From positions 124,001 through 188,000 of the forward strand of contig JAEYHZ010000044.1 of assembly GCA_023409265.1 (NCBI GenBank): a stretch of DNA of 64,000 bases. Reading direction: 5' to 3'. A program made the translations under genes and the position numbers. Numbering within the stretch: position 1 is the stretch's first letter; every line of letters starts with the position of its first letter. This stretch comes from Bacillota bacterium. Its GTDB lineage: Bacteria > Bacillota > Clostridia > Acetivibrionales > DSM-1351. The notes beneath the pieces were generated by a model that ran no database searches, had not been told where the DNA came from, and worked only from the letters and a program-made list of their open reading frames with translations. This document shows positions 1 to 8,094 of this stretch, piece by piece.

Positions 1-2924
1 CTGCAGCTGATTTTGCAATCGTTAAGAAGGGAACTACTACAGCAGTAGCAGTTAAGAATGTTGAAAAAGAATCAGATAAGTTATATGTTGTTGAAACTGA
101 TGCTTTATCAAAAGGAACATCATATACTTTAACTGTAAACGGTGTTTCAGTGAACTTTACAGGTATAAGCGCTGATACTACAGCTCCTAAAATAGTAAAG
201 GCAACTTCACCTGATACAAATACTTTTAAAGTAGAATTCTCCGACAAGATGGATTATGCAACTGCTACAGACGTTGCAAATTACACTTGGGATAAGTCGC
301 TTAAGACTATCAAGGCAGAATTGAACGGTGACAGAAATGTAGTTACACTGACTACTGATACAGCTAAGAGAAATCAGTATTACAGATTGACTGTAGCAAA
401 TGCTAAAAATTCTGACGGAAAAGTAATTGCAAAGGATTCACGTAACATTCAGGCAATGGAAGACAGAACTGCGCCTAAAATAACTACATTCAAGATTCAG
501 AACAACCGCATGCTGATCATTAAATTCCAGGATACCAACGGTATGAATAAGGCTGCTCTGGAAACATTGGCAAACTATTCAATCAAGGATTTGGCTATAA
601 CAAGTGCTAAGGCCTATGAGAATGATAGTAAGTTTGATACTGTTGTCCTGATGACAGAGACTCAGACAAGAGGTAAGAGCTACACTTTGACAGTTGAGAA
701 CCTGACAGATAACTCAGTGCTGGCTAATGCGCTGGGCAAACAGGTAAGAACCTTCCCAGGAGCTCCTGAAGATAAAACATCTCCTGTTGTTGAAGGAAAT
801 TCTCAAGTTAAGGCTGAAAACAACACTTTAGTAGACATTACATTTAAGGATCAGAACGCGTTGGATGCTGCGGCAGCTGAGGATATCAGTAACTACGTTA
901 TTACTTATAACAACCAGACTCTTGACGTACTCAGTGCTAAATTAGATGACAAGGAATATGCCGGTGCTTACGATGGTTCTTCAACAGTAACTCTTACAAC
1001 TGCACCACAGGATTTAAAGGTAAATTACAAGCTGGAAATCAAAGGTGTGTCCGATGAATTCGGAAATGTTATCAAGACGGTTGGAGGCAAGGCTGTTTGG
1101 TTCAATTTCAGAGGCTCAAAGGTAGATACTGTACCTCCATATGTTGAGAAAGTTGATTACGTCAACAGCAATACAGTAAAGCTTTATTTCGCTGAAAAGC
1201 TAAACAAAGAAACTGCAATAGATCCTACAAACTATGAATTTGACAGTGATATAGGATCACCTTACAAGGCTGAATTGAGTGATGACAAAAAAGTAGTTAC
1301 TCTAACAACCGAAACTTTGGATTCAAATAAGAGCTATACCATAACTATAAATGGTGTGCAAGACAGATTCGAAAATGCTACCGTGAATGCAAAGGCGAAG
1401 GTTACAGTGGGCTCATCTGTATTTGATTCCACAATACCGGAAATATCCTATATAGATGTTGCAAATGAGCAGCAAATAAACATTCACTTTGATAAAAAGA
1501 TTGTTAATGCTCCATCTACCTTACAAATAAGCAAAGATAAGGGTGTAAATAATATTACTGTAAATAAAGCCGGAGTACTTGATGACGGTAAAACTATTGT
1601 TTACACATCAGCTACAAAATTAGCAGACGGAGAATATATAATCAGTGTAGCAGGAACTGCTTTTGTTGACGAATACGGAAACAAGTTGGTTAAATATGCT
1701 CTTGATCAGATTAAAATTGAGGACTGCAAAATATTCGGCGGTAATAATTTTATGGAAAATGATATAGCCGAAGTGACATCTGTTGAGCAGGTTAATGTTA
1801 AAAAGCTGAAGGTTTATTTCTCAAAGCCAGTTTTCTTGCCTGCTACAAATTCAAGTTATAGCTTTGTCGTAGGAAATGAGGATATAAAAGATACTCATCA
1901 GACAGAATGGTATGTAACAAAGTCTGACAATACGTTGTTTACTGCAGGTAAAGAATATTCAATTGATTTTAGAATTGCTAAAGACCTTGTTGGTGTAGCT
2001 GCTTATAATTTAGACGGAAAAGGCGCAACCACCACAAAAGTCCCTACTTACATGGAAGATACTACAGATCCTGTTATAGTAAACGTGGAAGCAGTGTCAA
2101 ATCACAAAATAGAAGTAACTTATGACGAAGAGCTGAGCAAACCTGGAAGTTATAAGATATGGGAAAACAAGGAAGATAACGACAAGAAGGATCCTGTAGT
2201 AGTATTAACAGGTTCACCATCGAAAGACAAGACAGTTGTAACCATCATTACGAGGGATGAGCTGTCTGTAGAGAAAAACTACTACTTGAAACCTACTTCA
2301 CCAGCTCTGGACATTGCAGACAGAAGAGAACAAATTAAAGATGTCAGATTTGATTTTGCAGGTTCAGACGTTGTTAATTGGGATTATGTAAAAGGTGTTG
2401 CTAAAATCAACGCCAACACTATTAAGGTAACTTCAACTAGAAATATCACAAAGGTTGTAGTCAGAGACGCTGATACTGATTTTACAATTAATAGTAGACC
2501 TATTACTGCCTTGAATAAAGATGAAGTTGAAGTTAAGCTTGATTTACCATCTCTTGAAGGTACAAACTATGAGGCTGACGTTTACTATAGCGCTACAGAG
2601 TATGACACATTCGAATTTACAGGACATACTCCAGATTCAAGAATTGATGATGTTGTTGTAAATGCAGGCACTATAGTATTGTATACTAGCGACGATGTAG
2701 GCACATATGATGCACAATTGTTTGAAGTAACAGGTAGTGCTATCAACGCTACACCATCTGCAGTAGTTGCAAAAGGAACTAAATCTGGTGATGATATTAC
2801 ATTTACATTTACTGGAGTAAATGTAACACCGGGTGCAACATACTACGTTGTATTGTACAGAGCTGAGCAAGTTGGAGATAACTTTGCGTTGTATGCTAAA
2901 AAGTGGACAGTACCAACTCCATAA
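1..2924 (+). CDS. S-layer-type surface protein of Ig-like repeats (5' partial)
   Basis: The reading frame is open from base 3 with no start codon or ribosome site, so the gene begins left of the window; the first in-frame GTG at 150 is internal. The visible part is about 973 residues and ends in TAA at 2922-2924. It is built of repeats of roughly 100 residues, each opening with a D-x-T-x-P type motif (DTTAPKI, DRTAPKI, DKTSPVV, DTVPPYV, DSTIPEI, DTTDPVI) followed by a beta-rich V-x-F-S-x-x-M style segment. This pattern is typical of SbsA/Big-type Ig-like domains of S-layer and cell-surface proteins. No SLH domain, sortase signal or transmembrane helix is visible, so any anchor must lie in the missing N-terminus. 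A strong terminator follows. The surface role is inferred from the family and from the SLH neighbour; the exact function is unknown. Confidence 0.8.
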   Translation, partial: AADFAIVKKGTTTAVAVKNVEKESDKLYVVETDALSKGTSYTLTVNGVSVNFTGISADTTAPKIVKATSPDTNTFKVEFSDKMDYATATDVANYTWDKSLKTIKAELNGDRNVVTLTTDTAKRNQYYRLTVANAKNSDGKVIAKDSRNIQAMEDRTAPKITTFKIQNNRMLIIKFQDTNGMNKAALETLANYSIKDLAITSAKAYENDSKFDTVVLMTETQTRGKSYTLTVENLTDNSVLANALGKQVRTFPGAPEDKTSPVVEGNSQVKAENNTLVDITFKDQNALDAAAAEDISNYVITYNNQTLDVLSAKLDDKEYAGAYDGSSTVTLTTAPQDLKVNYKLEIKGVSDEFGNVIKTVGGKAVWFNFRGSKVDTVPPYVEKVDYVNSNTVKLYFAEKLNKETAIDPTNYEFDSDIGSPYKAELSDDKKVVTLTTETLDSNKSYTITINGVQDRFENATVNAKAKVTVGSSVFDSTIPEISYIDVANEQQINIHFDKKIVNAPSTLQISKDKGVNNITVNKAGVLDDGKTIVYTSATKLADGEYIISVAGTAFVDEYGNKLVKYALDQIKIEDCKIFGGNNFMENDIAEVTSVEQVNVKKLKVYFSKPVFLPATNSSYSFVVGNEDIKDTHQTEWYVTKSDNTLFTAGKEYSIDFRIAKDLVGVAAYNLDGKGATTTKVPTYMEDTTDPVIVNVEAVSNHKIEVTYDEELSKPGSYKIWENKEDNDKKDPVVVLTGSPSKDKTVVTIITRDELSVEKNYYLKPTSPALDIADRREQIKDVRFDFAGSDVVNWDYVKGVAKINANTIKVTSTRNITKVVVRDADTDFTINSRPITALNKDEVEVKLDLPSLEGTNYEADVYYSATEYDTFEFTGHTPDSRIDDVVVNAGTIVLYTSDDVGTYDAQLFEVTGSAINATPSAVVAKGTKSGDDITFTFTGVNVTPGATYYVVLYRAEQVGDNFALYAKKWTVPTP

Positions 2925-2981
2925 TTCAGGCTACTTAATCACAAAGCTCAAAGGGTTTACCAACTCTTAGACATTAAAGAA

Positions 2982-3020
2982 AACACCCCACGGTATGTAG
3001 ATACCTGTGGGGTGTTTTTT
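2982..3020 (+). terminator. Rho-independent terminator after the S-layer-type gene
   Basis: A GC-rich hairpin pairs AACACCCCA (2982-2990) with TGGGGTGTT (3007-3015). An inner GGTAT/ATACC stem closes on the tetraloop GTAG. A run of T follows directly. It sits 58 bases after the stop codon and separates this gene from the SLH gene. Confidence 0.9.
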
Positions 3021-3053
3021 TTATGTAATTTTCTTCTTGTTTTTCCTACTACA

Positions 3054-3081
3054 TTTACAATATATGTGGTAATATTATTAT
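3054..3081 (+). promoter_or_regulatory. Putative sigma-A promoter of the SLH gene
   Basis: TTTACA (3054-3059) and TATTAT (3076-3081) are separated by 16 bases and lie after the upstream terminator, before the GGAGG ribosome site at 3101. The spacing and AT-richness fit, but the local sequence is so AT-rich that chance matches are likely. Confidence 0.4.
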
Positions 3082-3116
3082 ATCTAGGAAATTTTACATA
3101 GGAGGATAATAAATTT

Positions 3117-5387
3117 ATGTACAAAAGGAAAGTATTAGCGCTTATTATAATATGCTGCTGCTTTATATCAAGTTTTGCTGTAAATGGTGTGATGGCAGAA
3201 ACCACTACACAGGAGTATATATCTGAAAATGATATGGCTTCAAGATTGAGTCAGCTGGGAATGATAACGGGAAATGAAAAAGGTGATTTTATGTTGCAGT
3301 CCAAGCTGAAAAGAAGTGAAGCAACACAGTTTTTAGTTAACCTTATTGGTAAGAATAAATATGTAAAAGATAATAAAGATACATATTCTACTACAAGTTT
3401 CAATGATGTAAAAAAGATAGATTGGTTTGCTCCGAGTGTTGGATATTGTGAGAGATCCGGTATTATTACCGTAAACAATACCGCTACATTCAGACCAAGA
3501 GATTATGTATCTGAGAAAGAATTCCTTGGTATGACACTAAAAGCCTTAGGCTATACAACAGATGATTTTTCCTGGAGTACAGTATTTCAGAAAGCCTATG
3601 AGGTAGGTTTGGTAAGTGATTCATCTTATCAGACGAAAACCGTAGATAGCAGTGATTTTAAAAGGGGAAATGTAGTTAGAATTATGTATACAGCTCTGGG
3701 ATTAAAACCAAAATCTGAAAATATGAGTTTGATACAAAAAATGGTCAATGAAGATGTAATAACTTATGAAATGGCCAACACTTCAAAGATTTTTAAGGAT
3801 GAAGTTGTTTCAAAAATACTTGAAATAAAGCCATTAAATGAGCAAAAAATAAAGATAACTTTTAATGAGCCAATTGGAGTTGTTGACCCTGCCAAAATTG
3901 AAATAAATGATTCAGCAAGTGGTAATGTATTAAGTATAAGCAGCATTAGTCAGAATGACACGGAGTTGATTATTAAAACATCAAAGCAGGTAGCTGCCAG
4001 AAAATATAGCATTGAAATCAAGAAACTTGTTGATTCCGAAGGAAATACTATTTCTAAAGTGTCGGGGGAATTTAACGGGTTTACCATAGTTGAAACAGTA
4101 TCAGATTTGTTTAAAGTCAGTAAGATAGAACAGAGAAATGGGAATGAAGTAAATGTTTATTTTACACATCCCGTAAATGATAATGCGGCAAACCCGTTAT
4201 ATTATGAGATTTATGAGAATGATTCGCTATTTGTCTCTGCTAGTCCGTCAGAAATATCAGTCAAAGTATTACCTGATAATAAGGGTGTAACTATTGCTTT
4301 AAAAAATAAGAAATTTAGTGCAGACCAGGAGTACTCAATAAAAGTATTACCTGACCTGATAAGTGCATACGGAGTGAACTTTACAGTTCAGACTGAATTA
4401 GATACATTCATTGCAAAAGATATCCAACAAACTACAGGTTTTGCGATAGAACAAGTTGTAGGGTTAACAAGAAGTACTATCCAGATTGATTTCACTATGG
4501 ATATCGATCCGAATATAGGACAACAAATTTACATGTATAGTATAACTGATTCCAACAACAAGCAAATAGAAGTAAAGGCAGCGCAAATGGTTTCAAATCC
4601 AGGGAAAAGTGTACTGCTTACAATTAATGGTTCACTTGATTCTTCGAAGAGCTATAATCTTATGGTTAATTTAATGAGTGATGCGGCCCATCAGTATACA
4701 ATAAATACAAAAAATTACTCATTTACCGGAGCAGTGTCAGGAGGGATCGAATTCCAAATATATGCGGTGATGTCCGTAGATACCTCCTCAATTGATGTAT
4801 CATTTAGCAAGCCGTTAAGTGAAAAGTCTTTGTCTGATTTATCCAACTTTACAATACAGAATCCTAAAAACCCTGCTTATAAAGTCAATCCGATCAAGGC
4901 TGTTGTGTCCTCTGAAGATTCATGTACTGTCAGACTATTCCTGCCAAATGATAAGAAATTACAGCCGAATGTTGTATATACTTTAAAATTGGCATCTAAA
5001 GTTACTGATTTTACGGGATATTCGTTACCAGGACAAAGTGACTATACTTTTGATTCATACAATATTGCTGAAGCTAGTATGTCAATAGAAAAGGCTATTA
5101 AGATATCCCATGACACTATAAAAGTCACTTTCAGCAAAGAAATGGCAATAGACACTCCTAATATACTTACAGGAAATTATAGCTTAGATTATTATGAGAA
5201 TGGAATACAAGTCAAAAAAGTTCCTATAGCCATCACATATATAGACAATAAAATAATTGTGCTGAAATTTGATTACCTTCCAGATGGTATCGACAGTACA
5301 TTTAACTGTAAGCAAATAAAGGATATCGGAGGAGAAGTATACTCTGATTCACAAAAGAATACCGTTAAGGTTACAATAGCCAAGTAG
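3117..5387 (+). CDS. Secreted SLH-domain surface protein with Ig-like repeats
   Basis: 756 residues. Residues 1-27 form a signal peptide: a KRK n-region, a hydrophobic core and a cleavage-like site VMA/ET. Residues ~40-150 resemble S-layer homology motifs (ASRLSQLGMITG, KRSEATQFLVNLIG, FNDVKKIDWFAPSVGYC, FRPRDYVSEKEFLGMTLKALG), the segment that normally binds pyruvylated secondary cell wall polymer. Residues ~230-756 are several SbsA/Big-type Ig-like repeats like those of the preceding gene. The ATG has GGAGG 11 bases upstream. The gene is monocistronic, with a terminator on each side. It is probably a wall-anchored S-layer or accessory surface protein; its partners are not visible. The CsaB-like pyruvyl transferase encoded at 18.2 kb could supply its ligand. 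Confidence 0.8.
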   Translation: MYKRKVLALIIICCCFISSFAVNGVMAETTTQEYISENDMASRLSQLGMITGNEKGDFMLQSKLKRSEATQFLVNLIGKNKYVKDNKDTYSTTSFNDVKKIDWFAPSVGYCERSGIITVNNTATFRPRDYVSEKEFLGMTLKALGYTTDDFSWSTVFQKAYEVGLVSDSSYQTKTVDSSDFKRGNVVRIMYTALGLKPKSENMSLIQKMVNEDVITYEMANTSKIFKDEVVSKILEIKPLNEQKIKITFNEPIGVVDPAKIEINDSASGNVLSISSISQNDTELIIKTSKQVAARKYSIEIKKLVDSEGNTISKVSGEFNGFTIVETVSDLFKVSKIEQRNGNEVNVYFTHPVNDNAANPLYYEIYENDSLFVSASPSEISVKVLPDNKGVTIALKNKKFSADQEYSIKVLPDLISAYGVNFTVQTELDTFIAKDIQQTTGFAIEQVVGLTRSTIQIDFTMDIDPNIGQQIYMYSITDSNNKQIEVKAAQMVSNPGKSVLLTINGSLDSSKSYNLMVNLMSDAAHQYTINTKNYSFTGAVSGGIEFQIYAVMSVDTSSIDVSFSKPLSEKSLSDLSNFTIQNPKNPAYKVNPIKAVVSSEDSCTVRLFLPNDKKLQPNVVYTLKLASKVTDFTGYSLPGQSDYTFDSYNIAEASMSIEKAIKISHDTIKVTFSKEMAIDTPNILTGNYSLDYYENGIQVKKVPIAITYIDNKIIVLKFDYLPDGIDSTFNCKQIKDIGGEVYSDSQKNTVKVTIAK

Positions 5388-5473
5388 GTTTGTGGATGGT
5401 AAGTTGTTTGATAACCTGTTTTTGATTATTAGGGTGAATACCTGGCGTAAAACAAAGTATCATACTACAAGAA

Positions 5474-5505
5474 GAAAATGTGCAAATTTTGCACATTTTC
5501 TTTTT
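5474..5505 (+). terminator. Rho-independent terminator after the SLH gene
   Basis: GAAAATGTGC (5474-5483) pairs with GCACATTTTC (5491-5500) around an AAATTTT loop, followed by a T-run. IS66 inserted immediately downstream, and the left target duplication starts at the last T of the run. The hairpin may originally also have served the convergent minus-strand gene. Confidence 0.8.
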
Positions 5506-5512
5506 GTAAAGG
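5505..5512. repeat. IS66 target-site duplication (left copy)
   Basis: TGTAAAGG at 5505-5512 is repeated exactly at 8047-8054, directly outside the two ends of the element. Eight bases is the duplication length known for IS66-family transposition. The perfect match suggests a recent insertion. Confidence 0.93.
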
Positions 5513-5538
5513 GTAAGTGCTCCATAATAGAGTGCCTT
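5513..5538 (+). repeat. IS66 left terminal inverted repeat
   Basis: 26 bases starting GTAAGTGCTCC, matching the reverse complement of 8021-8046 at 23 of 26 positions. Confidence 0.93.
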
Positions 5539-5635
5539 ATCCGTTATGAACATTCATGAGATAATTTCTACAATATTGTTTTAAAGTTTTTCAACTTTTT
5601 CAACTTGAAAAACTTTGGTAAGGAGTTGTCCAAAC

Positions 5636-5995
5636 ATGGATGAAGTTACTTATATGAAAACTAAATTCCGTCAGGAACAATGGGAAAAATTAATTGCTGA
5701 TTGCCAAAATAGCGGTCTTAAGGTGGATGAATGGTGTGAAAAAAAACAAGTTAGCCGTCATGCATACTATTACTGGCTACGTAAGATACGCAAAAAGGCG
5801 TGCGATTCGATTCTGCCTTCTATTCCAAAACAAAGTACATCTGTTGATTTTGCTAAAGTTGAAGTAAAGCCTCGCCAAACTAAAGCGTTGGCATCTGTCA
5901 TCATTCATCTTCCTTATGCCACTCTTGAAGTTCCGGAAGGTACCAGTCAAAAAACAATAGAAACTGTTGTTCTGGCACTGAAAAACATATGCTAG
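5636..5995 (+). CDS. tnpA: IS66 accessory protein TnpA (helix-turn-helix)
   Basis: 119 residues from the ATG at 5636, which has TAAGGAG about 10 bases upstream; an in-frame TTG at 5615 lies before that ribosome site and is less likely. The N-terminus (KFRQEQWEKLIADCQNSG, then VDEWCEKKQVSRHAYYYW) is the helix-turn-helix typical of IS66 Orf1, a DNA-binding accessory protein needed for transposition. The last bases overlap tnpB by 7 bp, implying translational coupling. The length is in the usual family range. Confidence 0.9.
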   Translation: MDEVTYMKTKFRQEQWEKLIADCQNSGLKVDEWCEKKQVSRHAYYYWLRKIRKKACDSILPSIPKQSTSVDFAKVEVKPRQTKALASVIIHLPYATLEVPEGTSQKTIETVVLALKNIC

Positions 5996-6345
5996 GTGAT
6001 ATTACAATTGCTGAAAATATCTATATAGCTTGCGGTTATACGGATATGCGTAAATCTATCGACGGCTTGGCTGCTATGGTGCAGGAACAGTTTCAGTTGA
6101 ACCCCTTTTCAAAGAGTCTCTATCTTTTCTGCGGTAGACGTCGTGACAGGCTTAAGGTACTCCTCTGGGAAGGCGACGGATTCGTACTCTTATACAAAAG
6201 ACTGGAAAACGGAAATTTTAAATGGCCCCGCCGTGTAAGTGAGGCTAAACAACTTACTTGGCAGGAATTTAAGTGGTTGATGGAAGGTCTTGAAGTGGAA
6301 CAACCCAAGGCGATAAAGTCTGCTATTCCCAGTTCGTTCTGCTAA
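5989..6345 (+). CDS. tnpB: IS66 Orf2 family protein TnpB
   Basis: 118 residues. It contains the family hallmarks GYTDMRKSIDGLA near the N-terminus, LYLFCGRRRDRLKVLLWEGDG in the middle and a KRLENGNFKWPR segment. IS66 TnpB is an essential accessory factor of unclear biochemical role. It overlaps tnpA by 7 bp and precedes tnpC by 91 bp. The length and motifs look intact. Confidence 0.95.
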   Translation: MLGDITIAENIYIACGYTDMRKSIDGLAAMVQEQFQLNPFSKSLYLFCGRRRDRLKVLLWEGDGFVLLYKRLENGNFKWPRRVSEAKQLTWQEFKWLMEGLEVEQPKAIKSAIPSSFC

Positions 6346-6436
6346 CAAAAAAATACCTGTAGTTGGCTTATTTACTGGATTTTCAGCATATTTCGTGGTA
6401 TAATAGTTTTATCAAAAACAGACAAGGAAATATACC

Positions 6437-7978
6437 ATGGATTCTAAAGATGCTTATATAGAGCACCTTGAAAATACAATAAAAAATTTGCAGGCTCAGG
6501 TAAATAATCTCACCGAAATGGTACTTCTTCTACGAAAAGAAAAGTTTGGTTCCTCCAGCGAGAAAACCCCTCGGAAAGATATTAATGAACAGATTTCCCT
6601 TTTCAACGAGGCAGAACTAGAAGCAGATGGTTCTGTCCCTGAGCCTGTCAGTCAAGATGTGAAAGGTTATAGCCGCAGGGATACACGTACTAAGCGTGAA
6701 GAAATTATTAAAGATCTCCCAGTGCGTGAGATACTTTGTGAATCAGCACCTGAAGACCAATATTGTCTTCAGTGCGATACAGCCTTAAAACCCATTGGCA
6801 AGGAAACTGTCCGTGAGGAACTAGAGTACATTCCTGCCAAACTCCAGATTGTACGTTATGTAAGGATGGCCTATGAATGTCCTAAATGCAAGCATTCAGA
6901 TCATCCCTATATTCAAAAGGCACTAACTCCATCTTCCTTAATGAATCATTCTCTGGCATCTCCAAGCTCGGTGGCAAATGTAATGTATCAAAAGTATGTG
7001 AATAGTGTTCCGCTCTACCGCCAGGAAAAGGATTGGGAACGCCTTGGGATGGCACTTACCCGTGCTACCATGGCCAATTGGATTATTCGTTGTTCCGAGG
7101 ATTATTTCATCCCTATCATAGATTATCTCCGTAAGGAACTAATCAAACGGGATATTGTCCATTGCGATGAGACGCCTGTACAGGTACTTAAGGAGAATGG
7201 GAAGAAGCCACAGACAAAGTCTTATATGTGGCTCTATCGGACTGGCAATGATGGCAAGGCGCCGATTATTCTCTACGATTACCAACCATCCAGAAATGGA
7301 GACCATGCGTCAACCTTCCTAAAAGATTTCAAAGGTTACATGCATTCCGATGGGTACTCCGGATACAATAAGCTGGAGGGGATTATCAGATGCGGATGCT
7401 GGTCACACTTGAGGCGTAAGTTCGTAGAAGCAATCCCGGAAAGAAAGTCTAATGATGCGCCTTTTACTAGTGCAGAAATCGGAAGAGATTATTGCAACCA
7501 GCTATTTAAAATTGAAGAAGAGCTAGCTAACCTTGCACCTGAAAAAAGATACTACAAGCGTCTTGAACTGGAAATACCAGTCTTGAAGGCTTTCTGGTGC
7601 TGGCTTGAAAACCTGACATTCCTTAAAGGTTCAGCTCTTGGCAAGGCAGTAACCTATGCCAAGAATCAAAAGCCATATATGGAGAATTATCTACTGGATG
7701 GAAGATGCTCTATTTCTAACAATGCAGCAGAGAACAGTATCCGGCCGTTTACGATCGGCAGGAAAAACTGGCTCTTTTCAGATACACCCAAAGGCGCATC
7801 CGCTAGTGCCGCGGTGTATAGCATAGTTGAGACCGCTAAAGCAAATGGGCTTGATATATATACATACCTCGAATATCTGCTATTGTATATGCCTGATTCA
7901 GACTGGCGAAATCACTTGGAAAGTCTGGAAGATCTGATGCCCTGGGCTAAGGCTGTACAAACAGAATGTAAAAGGTAA
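6437..7978 (+). CDS. tnpC: IS66 transposase TnpC (DDE)
   Basis: 513 residues. The N-terminal coiled coil (DAYIEHLENTIKNLQAQVNN) and the LLRKEKFGSSSEK segment are typical of the IS66 leader region. A zinc-binding segment follows (YCLQCD ... YECPKCKH). The catalytic domain shows HCDETPVQV (first D), HSDGYSGYN (second D) and the NNAAENSIRPFTIGRKNWLF block carrying the catalytic E. The protein cuts and joins the element ends. No frameshift or stop is visible, so it may be functional. A hairpin terminator follows. Confidence 0.95.
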   Translation: MDSKDAYIEHLENTIKNLQAQVNNLTEMVLLLRKEKFGSSSEKTPRKDINEQISLFNEAELEADGSVPEPVSQDVKGYSRRDTRTKREEIIKDLPVREILCESAPEDQYCLQCDTALKPIGKETVREELEYIPAKLQIVRYVRMAYECPKCKHSDHPYIQKALTPSSLMNHSLASPSSVANVMYQKYVNSVPLYRQEKDWERLGMALTRATMANWIIRCSEDYFIPIIDYLRKELIKRDIVHCDETPVQVLKENGKKPQTKSYMWLYRTGNDGKAPIILYDYQPSRNGDHASTFLKDFKGYMHSDGYSGYNKLEGIIRCGCWSHLRRKFVEAIPERKSNDAPFTSAEIGRDYCNQLFKIEEELANLAPEKRYYKRLELEIPVLKAFWCWLENLTFLKGSALGKAVTYAKNQKPYMENYLLDGRCSISNNAAENSIRPFTIGRKNWLFSDTPKGASASAAVYSIVETAKANGLDIYTYLEYLLLYMPDSDWRNHLESLEDLMPWAKAVQTECKR

Positions 7979-7984
7979 TTTTAA

Positions 7985-8020
7985 GGATCGGCTGGTATAG
8001 CCGATCCTATTTCATTTTTT
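7985..8020 (+). terminator. Hairpin at the IS66 right end
   Basis: GGATCGGCT (7985-7993) pairs perfectly with AGCCGATCC (7999-8007) around the loop GGTAT, followed by a T-rich tract to 8020. It lies just after tnpC and just before the right inverted repeat. A decayed version of the same hairpin is seen near 35.24 kb. Confidence 0.75.
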
Positions 8021-8046
8021 AAGGCACTCTATTGTAGAGCGCTTAC
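8021..8046 (-). repeat. IS66 right terminal inverted repeat
   Basis: AAGGCACTCTATTGTAGAGC... (26 bases) is the inverted partner of 5513-5538. It is followed directly by the second TGTAAAGG target copy at 8047-8054. Confidence 0.93.
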
Positions 8047-8094
8047 TGTAAAGGCTATTTATAACTTGTCCTTAACCAGAATAACGATTTGCAT

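Larger units (their letters stand above)
5513..8046 (+). mobile_element. Complete IS66-family insertion sequence (2,534 bp)
   Basis: The element runs from the left repeat GTAAGTGCTCCATAATAGAG... (5513-5538) to its inverted copy at 8021-8046 (26 bp, 3 mismatches). It begins with the GTAAG typical of IS66 and is flanked by a perfect 8-bp direct repeat. It carries the three-gene tnpA-tnpB-tnpC set, all open, so it may be active. It sits between two convergent genes, just after a terminator, and breaks no visible reading frame. A decayed relative of its right end lies at 35.18-35.30 kb. Confidence 0.95.

Noticed and set aside
2637..3205. Two short minus-strand frames across the first two surface genes
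   Set aside because: They are antisense shadows; one crosses a clear terminator.
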